Below, piece by piece: positions 21,861-32,445 of a stretch of DNA of 64,000 bases; the first letter of the stretch is position 1; every line of letters begins with the position of its first letter. Position numbers and translations under genes: made by a program. The DNA lies in the NCBI GenBank assembly GCA_040954595.2, contig CM082595.2:6944001-7008000 (forward strand), read 5' to 3'. This DNA comes from Balanoglossus misakiensis. Lineage: Eukaryota > Hemichordata. The notes below the pieces were generated by a model. The model ran no database searches and was not told where the DNA came from. It was given only the letters and a program-made list of their open reading frames with translations.

Positions 21861-22287
21861 ATGGCGCATGAGGTGTATCCCGATTTTTCTGATATCTCTG
21901 ATGAAGAGTTAATTGAAGCCTCACAAGCAGCAGAATATTTGAACGAGCTTGGCTTCGAAAATATGGATATAGCAGTCAGCAGCATTCCTTCGGTGAGTCA
22001 CGAATTCTTTTATTCATTCCGCCATTTTCACCTTTTTATCGTGTACGTTGTCGTTGAACATGCAAGTAAGAATGTATATTGAATCATTTTTTATTTCGTT
22101 AAAGGAAATTCCCAGAGGGCGGTTTGCTGACCCAGTGTCGGATTCCTGCGTACAGGGGGTTGCAAAAAATTCCATTCCCAAGAATACTCAACGCCGTAAT
22201 ATGTGGGCGCTACGGACTTTCAACGAATGGGCCATGGCCCGAAATGTTACATTTTGTAGTTTTGTCTGCATTTTTATTTGGAGGTAG
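21861..22287 (+). CDS. KIAA1958-like (Crypton-derived) protein N-terminal fragment
   Basis: Two exons with good splice sites and matching phase 0: 21861-21992 (donor GTGAGT) and 22105 onward (acceptor CGTTAAAG), open to a stop at 22287. The product starts MAHEVYPDFSDISDEELIEA and contains IPKNTQRRNMWALRTFNEW, the N-terminal pattern (K-N-T ... W-A-x-R-x-F-x-E-W) of the KIAA1958/QRICH1/ZMYM-type family derived from Crypton tyrosine recombinases. The catalytic region is absent: after AMARN the frame runs into intron-like sequence and a hairpin. It is bracketed by hairpins HA and HB/HC. Confidence 0.6.
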
Positions 22288-22349
22288 GTCGTGATATTGT
22301 CTCGAGGCGTAGCCGAGAGTCAATATCACGACCGTACCGCCAAATATTC
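22272..22349. repeat. Long hairpin HB
   Basis: Arms include GGTCGTGATATTG/CAATATCACGACC around CTCGAGGC-GTA-GCCGAGAG. The geometry matches HA (GA opposite GA, a 3-bp inner stem, a 3-nt loop GTA at 22309-22311), but the arm sequences are unrelated to HA. Confidence 0.85.
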
Positions 22350-22353
22350 ATTT

Positions 22354-22418
22354 TCGAGGCATGATGGCTGAAATATCACGAGACGAAGTCGAGTGAAATT
22401 TCTGCTATCATGCCGAGA
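22354..22418. repeat. Long hairpin HC
   Basis: Starts 5 bp after HB. Arms are GGCATGATGGC/GCTATCATGCC and GAAATATCAC/GTGAAATTTC, with the core GAGAC-GAA-GTCGA. A GA/GA pair flanks the inner stem and another lies at the outer edge (CGAGGCATGAT/ATCATGCCGAG). Confidence 0.8.
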
Positions 22419-22419
22419 G

Positions 22420-23029
22420 TTCAATAGGTTGATATCACCCCACCCCAAAATGAGGTTGCTCTCTAAAATATCAACCGCTAAATCTATTGTACTATCTGTG
22501 ACGAGTTGTGTATGAAAGAATAAACAACTCTTAACGAAAAAGTTCACATCTACACAGACATTCACTAATTGCCCCGGGAAAGAGAAAAAAGAGTAACCCT
22601 AATATATTATACTATTTGGTATAGCCTAGTATACTATACTTTTGTAAACCATAGAAAACATGAGTGTGGTGATGAGTTGGGTGGCGGTCCAAGGTGAGGG
22701 GAGGTATCTTATGCTAAGTCCAAACCAGGGAGATATTTGTGGTTGATTTGTTAGTGTCATAAATCAACTAAGTATATTTATAAAACTAACATAGCGCTGT
22801 AGTATATGCGACAACTAGTACAAATGCAGGTAACTGATATGTTTACCCCATAAACCGTCTAATATTTGAGAGGCCCTAAAATTTGACCTCCCTCATTTTT
22901 GAGCAGTTAGGTCCCCATAGAAGTTAAAAAAAGAAAGTGGAAGAAATCCTTTACAAATACACACGTTACACTATGAAGGTTAGATCAATGAACAAATATC
23001 TCCAGGGCTGCTAAAACTAAAGTGACCCC
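22420..23029. other. No gene seen
   Basis: AT-rich interior of the composite element, ending where the inverted right array begins at the first C tract. Confidence 0.3.
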
Positions 23030-24088
23030 CCCCCCCCTGCAAGAAAATGTGATGGAGGGGTCCAACAAATTGATTTCCATCATTTTGGGGAAGTGTATTC
23101 ATCATTATATTACCATGGCCTGTGCGTCGCATTTTAATTGGTCGATATGAACGACGTCACTGACCACAAATACTCAGTAATGGTTTGTTTACATGCCCAT
23201 AAATCTGAATAGTAATATTAGCAAACAGTTCGGTGAATACAACATTTTGCGTAACACAAGTTCCGGGGCCCCTAGTAGAACATTTTCGTAAATTTTGACG
23301 GTTTTCTTGACTTTGTTGGTAATATAATGGAAATAACCAACTCCGTCCTGACCATTAACGTTTGTTTATGGGCGCGGGCTCGAGGAAAGCCAAAATTCAT
23401 GGGCTCGGAAGCCTCGCCCATGAATTTTTGGCTTTCCCCTCGCCCTTGCCCATAAACAAACGTTAATGGTCAGGGCGTCGTCCATTATTTCTATATTGAA
23501 ACCAAAACAGCAAAGAAAACAAATAACTATTAGCAAAAACTCCTACAAGAATACATGAAATAGGTGAACAAATACCGTTAAGATTGTCGAAATTGAAGTG
23601 CCCCCCCATAAATGTAATAGAGGGGCCCTAAAATTTGCATGTGATCTTTTGTGACCAGGTGGGTCCCCATTTAAGTCAAAACAGCAAAACAAATCTTTAG
23701 CAGAAAATTCTACGAAAATGGAGTAGATGTGTGAATAAATATCTTCGTGGAGGCCAAAACGGGAGTGACCCCCCCCCCCCCCCTGAAAAAATATGATGGA
23801 GGGGCCCTAAAAATGCACTCCATCTTTTTCGGGTAGTTGGGTCCCCATTGAAGCCAAAACAGAAAAAAATCAATTTTAGCACAAAAATCCTACGGGAATA
23901 CACATCATACCACAAAACGGAAGTACCCCCCCCCCCCAGAAAAATATGGTGGAGGGGCCCTTAAAATTGCACCCCATCATTTTCGGGTAGTTTGGTCCCC
24001 TATAGAAGCCAAAACAGCAAAAAAATCAATTTTAGCACAAAATCCTACGGGAGCTGTTTTTCTTGACATACCATACCGCACTACAATG
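23030..24088 (-). repeat. Right tandem array with C tracts
   Basis: Reverse-complement counterpart of the left array. C tracts lie at 23036-23047 (12 C), 23601-23607 (7), 23769-23783 (15) and 23936-23947 (12), each beside GAGGGGCCCT-type sequence. It is interrupted at 23347-23474 by hairpin HD. Confidence 0.8.
23347..23474. repeat. Long hairpin HD
   Basis: 128 bp with arms of about 62 nt (CCTGACCATTAACGTTTG at the left edge, its complement at the right) and the core GGGCTCGG-AAG-CCTCGCCC. Read on the minus strand, this is again GA opposite GA on each side of a short stem with a 3-nt loop. A second pair lies further out. The arms are unrelated to HA, HB and HC. Confidence 0.85.
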
Positions 24089-24873
24089 TACGCATCACCA
24101 TCTGATTTCGCCGCTCCTTTTTCCTACTCGACAGATGTCACGTGACAGCTATTTCCTTGCTAGGTACTGAGTATTTCCTTCTGAATCGCTACATGCCTGC
24201 CATGCGTCATCCTGGTATCTTGTATCAAAGTATCGATGCTAAACGAGTATACACCATCGTGGCAATTGTCTTTTGGAATCAAAAAGTAAATGTATTTTTT
24301 TTGCGCGGGAAGATTATATTTTCGTATCTGAGCCTAATGATTCCGTATACGATTTAAAACCGTGATTTCTTTGCCAACATTACGCCCACGTGCCAAAGCA
24401 ACACATTCGAACATTTCACACAAATCCAATCTTATGGCGTGTTCCGTCGCGAAAGGTCAGATCTGTCGGACGTGGAACGACTGAACGCGGCAAATGAGAA
24501 CAGATGGTGATTTTTAAAAATCTGATCAGAAGTAGATTTTAGACGTCGCGTAAATCACTTGCTGGTCGGGTGTTCGCTCTTGCTTGCGATTGCCGGAATA
24601 ATGTTTCTAGTAATCTTCCAATAAATTCTGTGTTAGCTATTCCTCGAGAGCGCGAGGGCGATGCACTTATTCGATGGAATCGATGAAAAGCGCAGAGCGG
24701 AAATGCCCGTGCTGGGGGAATCGTGGGTCGTCTTTAATCGATATACTATCTGACGAAGACGTATGCATAGTACTGAATGCTACATTATGGTTGACCTCAT
24801 TCTGTTCGACGACGGTTTCATGCGATCTAATTCTGTATTCTTGCGTCTTTTCCTTCGTGCTCTTCTTATTTAG
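24089..24873. other. No gene seen upstream of the transporter
   Basis: The exon that should encode the first two membrane helices of the transporter (the G-V-G-S-x-L-G-A-G motif) is not found here in any frame. The stretch ends in the acceptor TTCTTATTTAG. Confidence 0.4.
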
Positions 24874-27800
24874 GTGTCTGCTATGCTGAGTTCGGCGTAC
24901 GAGTGCCGAAGACCACCGGGTCGGCCTATGTGTATAGCTATGTCACCGTCGGTGAATTTGCTGCCTTCGTAATTGGCTGGAATCTTATCTTGGAATATTT
25001 GATTGGCACAGCAGCCGGCGCAAGCGCACTCAGCAGCTGTTTTGACTCCCTAGTCCATCATAAAATAAGCCATTTTATGTTGGACAATGTTGGAGGTTTT
25101 GGAATACACAGTAAGTGCTTCCTTGTGAAATATTACTATTGGATATTTCTGGTTAAAACCATTGCGTAATGTTCCTACAAGATACGTGAGGACAGCGACC
25201 ATCGTACGACAGGCTTGCCAATGCAACATGATACGTTGCAAAAAGCCCAGAAGTTAAAACATTTAATATGAAAATAACACCACACTTTTACTTTTCCAGC
25301 GAAATCATATCCAGATCTTTTAGCCTGTGTGATAGTCATAGCCATGACCTTGATAGTGACAGCAGGAGTCAAGAAATCGGTGGGGTTCAACAACGCCCTC
25401 AACGCCATAAACTTGGCTGTGTGGGTCTTCATCGTGGTTGCTGGGTTGTTCTACGTTAGTGCCGATAACTGGACGGAAGGTTTTATGCCTTATGGATTTT
25501 CTGGGGTAGGTGATAATACTTCTCGGGTTCGGATCTCTTGTGAGGCTTTGTGTTTAATCCTCAAAGACATTATATGTATCACTCTGGTTCTCGAGGTAGA
25601 TCCCATTGCCCGGCCATGAGGGCCATAGCAGCCGTTTATTACCCACGAGGGGTTGTGAGTTACCAGAATCACATGCTATTTCCCTCGGGATTCATAGTCG
25701 ATTCTATTGTCCTATCACGTGACGGATTCTGGCGAATCACGACACAGTATTAGCATGAGGTATATTATATGTCATATATTAAACTTTTCCAGGTAACCAA
25801 AATCTCTACGTGCAACTATTTTCTTTGTGGTAGGTCTACTTTGAAGAAAACATGAACTAACATTTGCCCTTGTTATCTCTTCAAAGGTAATGACTGGAGC
25901 GGCCACCTGTTTCTATGCATTCATCGGTTTTGACATCATCGCCACCACCGGTGAAGAAGCGAAAGAGCCCAGCAGGTCCATCCCCATTGCCATCGTCCTC
26001 TCACTGGTCATCTGCCTCTTCGGTTACGTCACAGTCAGTATTATCCTCACCCTGATGGTTCCTTACTATGACATCAGCCCGGAGTCGCCACTGTTGGAGA
26101 TGTTCGTCCAGCATGGCGCCAACAACGCTAAGTATATCGTTGCTGTGGGTGCCATATGCGGCCTGACTGTTAGTCTGATGGGATCGCTCTTCCCGATGCC
26201 GCGTGTCATTTTCGCCATGTCTTCCGATGGCCTCCTCTTTAGGTATGTCCCTATATTTGCGATAAGTTCCTAACATTTTTATGAGACTCGTATTCTTCGT
26301 TGCTAGGTGGTCCGGACAGTTTGCAGGAAGACGGTCTGACACCGAAACCAACCAAGTTGAAACAAATTACTGAATTAGCCACAGAAGTGATTTCTATTAA
26401 TAACGATCGTTAGACATATATGAACTGGAAATATTTGGTTGTTGTGACATACAGGTAGTCTGGCTGAAAGGATCCCACATTCGATCTTCATTTGATCATC
26501 TTATGTTCATCTCCATCAACCATCTTGGTCTTCTTCTCCAGTACCACCATTCACCCACCAGAACTGCCACCATACCACCACCAATAATAGCACTAAAACC
26601 ACTACCATCATTCACTGATTCATGTCTATAATTCTCTTGATAGGTTCATGGCTCGTGTCAACGACTTCACCAAGACGCCAGCAATAGCCACCATCTTGTC
26701 GGGATTCATCGCCGCAATCCTGGCCCTCCTGATTGGCCTGGCCGACCTCATCGAGATGATGTCCATCGGCACCTTGTTGGCCTACACCATCGTGTCCATG
26801 TGTGTCCTGATCCTCCGATACCAGCCGCACCACGACGTGGAGTTCGCGCTGCAGACGACCGTCGACTACGACACACTCGACGACGAAGGCGAGGGGGAGA
26901 CCGCCGCGACGAAGGAAGAGACAAAACTCCCAGAGGGGGCCGCGACCGAAACCTCCACCTTAGCAGAAGCCGGCCCGGAGAAACTGATTCCGAAGACCGA
27001 GGCCGACAAAAGCGAACAGCCGATCAAGGCTCGCTACGGTGCTGTAGAACCAGAGCCCGACGACTTCAACACGTATTCAGACTCCGACCTGACGCTGTCT
27101 CGTCTGCGGGAGTGGGGCTACAGGATGTGGGGCCGGTACAGGGAACTAGTGAAGCTGCCGGACAAAAAGGAGAACCCCACAGTGCAGAGCGGGAAAGTTG
27201 TCACCTACACCACCCTTCTCCTCTTCGCCGTCATCTTCATCTTCAACTCCATAGTCATCTTCGGTCGCCCGTTCCTGGCGGAGTCGAACGCCTGGGCCAT
27301 CATACTGCTCCTGATATTCGCCGGCATCATCATCTATCTCGTCTTCAAGATATATCAACAGCCACAGTGCAAGGACAGGTTCAAATTCATGGCCCCTTGC
27401 GTGCCGCTCCTACCCATCGCCGCCATGTTTGTCAACATATATTTGATGCTGAAGCTATCCTATCTCACATGGGTGAGGTTTGCAATCTGGTTAATCGTAG
27501 GTAAGGCTGGGGCTCACATGCACACTCAAACAGACGTGCGAATTTATAACACTATAGTCAAACCTGTCTATAGTGGCCAGTCAAAGGACTTTCCTAAACT
27601 GGCCTTTATATACATGTCAATTAATGCACATGTTAATTCACAGGGACCCTAGACTTCCTCACAGCCCCTCTCGCCGTCCATGCAGGCTTATGGACTGATT
27701 GCATGTGTGCCCAACGAGAAGGTTCGCTACACAGCACCATATGGGGCTTCTCCTTTGCTAAAGGGTTGAGGGCGCGTCAGTGAAGAGCCTTGTAGCGAAC

Positions 27801-28533
27801 CGTGGGCTGTGCATGTGAGAGAGTCTAACAGGGACGGTAACAAAGTGGCCATTATATGGAAGTGACCACTAACACAGGTTTGACTTGGATAAGCACAGCT
27901 TTATGTAAGAAGAACTTACCAGTGCTCGGACCCTACTGACTTTGCATACGTTTACAGCAGTGAGCACCGTTACCGAAAAGGGGCAAGCCATTTTATGGAA
28001 ATCTTACCTACATGTACATGTACCTAGCAGTGTGACAGCATGTTCTTATAGCTATAGGTCACGCCTTAAGTTCATCATTATCTTCTTACATGAATTTTAT
28101 GTCCGCTTTCTAGGGTTTGTAATCTATTTTGGGTATGGTATATGGAATAGTAATATAGAAAGAAGGTTTTCCGAAGGCGGCAGAGAAACTAAGGATGGAA
28201 AAGATACTTTGATTTTAGATAATACGCCGCCTCAGGTAAGAGTTGGGTTTACTGTCGTCTTTAGTCTAACTCGTAAAATCTTGAATTTCATTCTTTATCT
28301 CTCTGTGAATGTCGATTTGTGCCTTATACCTGCGTTCACAACCATACATACTTTCAAAAACTGTATCCATATTTTCTATAAAAAAAATCGTTTGGCTTAC
28401 TGGTGGATATTGTTATAACAATTTGCTAAACTGACACTGCTTTAAATTTCTACAGATGACAACTGAGTCGACCGTGATACCTGCACATGCCGATAAACAA
28501 CCATTCGAAGACGACCAAACGCAGGAACCGTGA
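24874..28533 (+). CDS. SLC7A: Cationic amino acid transporter (SLC7, CAT subfamily), 5' exons missing
   Basis: Six exons with consistent phases: 24874-25110, 25300-25505, 25887-26242, 26644-27500, 28114-28235, 28456-28533 (TGA). The product is a multi-pass membrane transporter that would import cationic amino acids by facilitated diffusion. Family landmarks are [52 protein letters not shown] and [20 protein letters not shown], then [21 protein letters not shown] long acidic loop of about 120 residues (E/D/T-rich) separates this from the C-terminal helices, ending [20 protein letters not shown], a CAT signature. The first ~80-90 residues are not in the window next to exon 1. The composite repeat element lies directly upstream. 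Closest vertebrate paralogue (SLC7A1-4) not resolved. Confidence 0.9.
27553..27886. mobile_element. MITE with a nested insertion
   Basis: The ends AGTCAAACCTGT and ACAGGTTTGACT are inverted repeats of the same family as 37202-37380. The middle (about 27642-27830) is foreign. It is flanked by CAGGGAC at both joints and contains its own inverted repeat, GGTTCGCTACA (27721) and TGTAGCGAACC (27790-27800). It lies in the intron between transporter exons 4 and 5 of this model. Confidence 0.6.
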
Positions 28534-28831
28534 GGGCGCTCTGCTGGAAGACTCAAACAGCACCATCGTCAGTGCGTCAGAATCGTGTCTGTTGAAATAA
28601 CCTGAAGTCGATGGCACAGCTGTAGTCGAAAGCAAAGCAGAGTACACAAGTGGCATTTACTGAGAAAAAAAGATGAACACGACGTCCTTAATATATACCG
28701 ATAATTACAATTGTTCATCGTAGTCTGTGGTTTTATGAGTCGAACATTAGTACATACTGTAAACTGAAATAACATGTTGACTGTATCACTAGGAATTAGA
28801 AAGTTTATCCGTATGCTCAAAGCACGTCTGC

Positions 28832-28837
28832 AATAAA
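28832..28837 (+). terminator. Polyadenylation signal of the transporter gene
   Basis: AATAAA about 300 bp after the stop codon, the first such hexamer on the coding strand. Confidence 0.55.
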
Positions 28838-30540
28838 TGTGTAAATAGAATTGTAGAAACGCGACAAACTACAGCTTTTTGTTATTGGATTTATGTCATT
28901 AATTTTTCGTTTTATTGATATCAAAACGATATGGTTTGTTTTGGATGTTTGTTTTCTCTACGTTACCTTGGTAATACATAAGCTAAAAGCTAACACTACG
29001 ATGAAATGCAATCCCTACTACGTTTTCAACAGTATTCTTTCAAAGTTCGGAAGTTGCAATATTTGAGTCATTGTTTACATGCATGTAACTATTGTACCAT
29101 ACAATTGCTAATATTGCAAAACTACTGTAAAGCCTGACTACGTGACTGTCAAACCTATATATTATTTCCTAGATGTCATGGTGGTGTCCATTTAAAGCGC
29201 AAACTTTCTCTTTACAAGCACATACCCCACTGTGTCCCTAAATTATTCAAGAAGACCCCGCGAACCAGTATAGTACGTCGAAATGAGATTCAAAGTAGAA
29301 ACACATTACATTCGTATTTGCAGTGGTGTACATTATAAGTTTCATTTCGCACATATTTTGATTTGTTAACAACTTTATTTTCCTAGAACTCGTATCCACA
29401 GTTGACTTTCATTGAACTAGCTTAAAGACATACGCATTCATACAGTGAATGTGTAAATAGCGTATAATTGTGGTGCACAGTTATGACTTATTCATGTGAA
29501 CGATAAAACCGAATGAGTGTATAATTATCAATGGCGCGGAAAGAGAGACATCTGCATTCATGTGATCCATACATCGGAAATGGTCGATGTAGCTTTTATT
29601 TAGTTTAGAGATAACCATATCAAAAATTTAATGCAGGTTTAAAGCTTTTTCGTTTTACTAATAATTAAGGATCATGGGCATTTATTATTTGAATTTTTTC
29701 ATCTTTGCTACATTATTTTTACTTCGAAGAAACATTCACGGATACGACTGAGTATTGGCCTACGATGCTAACTGAGGCACATTTCAGATCGATGTTACCT
29801 GGGTTTTTCACCTTACAAAATACACCACTAGCTCATTGAAACTACCACACCCTTAACATGGCCATCATTGACTGACGTCACTTTTATCATTTCTTTTGTG
29901 CAGTTGTTTCAAGTTCTAATTTTTATGCTTTCTGTGTTAATCAAAAGAAACTTGCCCTCGTTGTATACTTTCAGCGGCAGTTATAACTCTTACTGTTGTC
30001 AGTATTCATATTTTGGGTGTGTAGGCTAACTCTTACGCACAAGCTATTCTTGTACATGTATTTATATACCCTCACAGTCAAACCACACAGGACTTGAGGC
30101 TATGGCCTGTTGAAGCCAGCAGGGTCTGACGTCACCAATTTCACATGGACAGCAAGCAATAGCGACTTAACAGATTAAGTTAAAATACCAAATCATTCCG
30201 GGGAAGAATTATCAGTTAGCCCTTTACATAAAATATATATATATTATGCTTTATCTTTCTACTTGGTAACAATAATATAGAATTTAACATCTTTTGTTAT
30301 CTAGTTGAGACGGGTAATACAGTATATGTTATACAATAGATTTAGGCAATACAATTTAAGTGTAAAAGTACTGTATCTGTAAAATATTTGACTCTATGTA
30401 TAGTACACATTATTCGAGCTGTGATGGTCGATGATGAATAAATTATGTGCAAATGTAAATTTATTCAAGAATCTGTTTGCAAATGTTTAACTTCCTGATG
30501 TGTCTTCGTTACGGTGGGTTTGAGTGTACAACAAGAAGAT
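28838..30540. other. AT-rich intergenic DNA
   Basis: Downstream of the transporter. No exon, repeat family or promoter-like GC island is visible. Confidence 0.35.
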
Positions 30541-30544
30541 TAAG

Positions 30545-30795
30545 AAGCATGACTGAGTACAGTTTGCGTGGATTGTAAAAACCATTGGCAAAATTTCGTC
30601 GTCTGATCCAGGAAGGCTACTGGGCAGGCCTGCCTACAGTTGGCATGAATTGCAAAAGCTGTTCGCGAAAAAACGTTGTCCGATCCGACAAGGCTTGACC
30701 AGCCTTGGTACAGTATTTGTGGATTGCAAAAACCTTTCGCGAAAAAATCATCATCCACTCTTGCAAGGCTAGGCCAGTCTGGGTACACACTGCGA
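30545..30795. repeat. Three diverged tandem repeats, about 80 bp
   Basis: Each copy has GTGGATTGYAAAA(A)CC, then TTCGCGAAAAAA(A) or its degraded form, a CGTC/CATC stretch and a CAAGGCT-type G+C segment with TGGTACA. Short open frames on both strands are repeat shadows. Confidence 0.6.
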
Positions 30796-31049
30796 TCAGA
30801 AACGCTTGGCTAGGAACAGTGTTTGGAATATATGGCCACACAACCAGTATTGTGTGTACAGTTATTGCATTACAAACTCATCCAAGCACACATAGACAGT
30901 TCCCACACACACTGCTGGCTGACATTAGCAACACCAGCTTGGGGTTTAAAACGAAAAAAATCTGGCTTTATTAAAATAAATATCATGACCAAAAATAAAG
31001 AGGACACCCGCATAAAACGAGTGGTAAATAAAAGTTTGGACAGTGGAAA

Positions 31050-31140
31050 ATAACCGAACATGCGCACACTCTCTCAACTCACACAATGAAAATTGCAACA
31101 TTTATCAGATCGCGCGGAAGTTACTCGCGCATGCGCTGCC
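31050..31140. promoter_or_regulatory. NRF1/ETS promoter-like island
   Basis: A perfect NRF1 palindrome GCGCATGCGC (31127-31136), an ETS-type CGGAAGT (from about 31115) and a second half-type ATGCGCAC (about 31059) sit at the left edge of a GC-rich stretch reaching about 31990. NRF1 plus ETS sites are typical of housekeeping promoters. I could not assign a gene to it. Confidence 0.4.
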
Positions 31141-32058
31141 AGCGGCGTGGGTCGTTAATTGGATTGGAAATTTGAAAAATAATTTAGAAAATTGCAAACG
31201 GGTTTGAAACTAATTTAGAACCACGAAAAGACGAGAAGAAATCCCAAACAACACGAAAATGCAGTCGCCCGACAAACAGTCCGAGGGTGTGAAAACCAGG
31301 AGAATGCAGATGACAGCTCGGGTTCTCAAGTTTTGATGAACTCGATTACCCACGTGGTCAGCAGGAAAGTTTGAGGAAAATCCATATAAGGAAGCTGTAT
31401 TTGTTTTTAATTTGGTACGCACTGGGCATCGCTAACCAAACAGAAATCTACGCCGACATCCCGGGGATTGGCAAGTGCTCTCGAAACTGGTCAACGACCG
31501 ATTTATGCTTTCCTCTGCCCACCGAAAAGCATCGACAGCGCGGAGGTAACGCATCACGGGGCGGGACAGCCCGCTACTGGGTTCCGCTAAATTTCACACA
31601 CCCGGATCGCGCTAATAACTTCTCGCGAGCGCCAGTGAAACGATCCGCCAAGCCAAATATAATCTACCGACCTTGTTTCCTACGCTTGAACATCGCCGTC
31701 CAGGGTAAACTTGTCTTTATTTTAGGAAAGAGTCGCATGGTCCCCAAGACACACCTCCATCTCTGTCCCAGTCCAGATCGTAAATGAACATTCCACTTTC
31801 TTTCCGGGGGGTGGCAGGGTGATCGGGTTATCTTCCGGCCAGGGCTTATTTGCATATCCACAACAAAAAGAAAGGACTATGGGCTTGTCAGTCGAATGAG
31901 GGCGGTCGGCCAGCCTAACTTTGCGTGAAAAACAGCTTATTTGTCCAATTTCGTCCAAGTTCCAAAGCCCGCCCTTCAATGTCACCGTCCGCGTACGTAT
32001 TCATATTTTAACAAATGATTTCAAGTCTGTTTCTGAATTTATCTTGACTGTATACAAT

Positions 32059-32445
32059 CAGTGTTCGAAATTCGTAGGAAATATCAACCAGTCACCAGGA
32101 CTGGCAACTTCAAAAAGTTGCCAGTCCTGCCAAAAACTTACCAGTCCTGATATTATACCTTACAATTAAATGTAATCAAATACAACTGAGAAGGTATTAC
32201 CTCATCTTTGAACAATTGAAGATGGGATGGAATCATCTTTCAGTTTCTCTTTACATTACTTAGATCATTGTTTCTTTTATTTGCAATACATGAACTGGGG
32301 AAAGTCTAAAAGATGCCATGATACCACTGGTCAACTCCCACGCTAAAATCAACCTGTCTGTCGGACTGGTAACATTTTATTTTTACCAGTCCTACAGAAA
32401 AACAACCAGTCTCGGACTGTCGGACAGGCTTTATTTCGTACACTG
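32059..32445. mobile_element. MITE-like element with CAGTGTTCGAAAT ends
   Basis: The left end CAGTGTTCGAAAT and the right end ATTTCGTACACTG are imperfect inverted repeats. Inside, CAGGACTGGCAACTT is followed after AAAA by its complement (about 32096-32129), and CCAGTCC-type words recur. No frame. Confidence 0.5.

Larger units (their letters stand above)
19290..24088. mobile_element. Composite element bounded by inverted tandem arrays
   Basis: The left tandem array (19290-20280) recurs in inverse orientation at 23030-24088, and the extreme ends are also related: left GTGTGGTATGATGT, right (reverse complement) GTGCGGTATGGTATGT. Between them lie a CXC cysteine-rich frame (minus), a KIAA1958-like two-exon frame (plus) and four long hairpins. 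Whether it moved as one unit or is a nest of insertions cannot be told from one copy. Confidence 0.55.

Noticed and set aside
26800-27504. 234-codon Arg/His-rich plus-strand frame
   Set aside because: Out-of-frame reading of transporter exon 4, whose correct frame has the CAT signatures.
31371-31787. Plus-strand frame with a hydrophobic start and four N-glycosylation-type triplets
   Set aside because: There is no ATG before the hydrophobic stretch, an in-frame TGA lies just upstream, and no family is recognised. It may be part of the gene behind the 31.1 kb promoter-like island, but I cannot support it.
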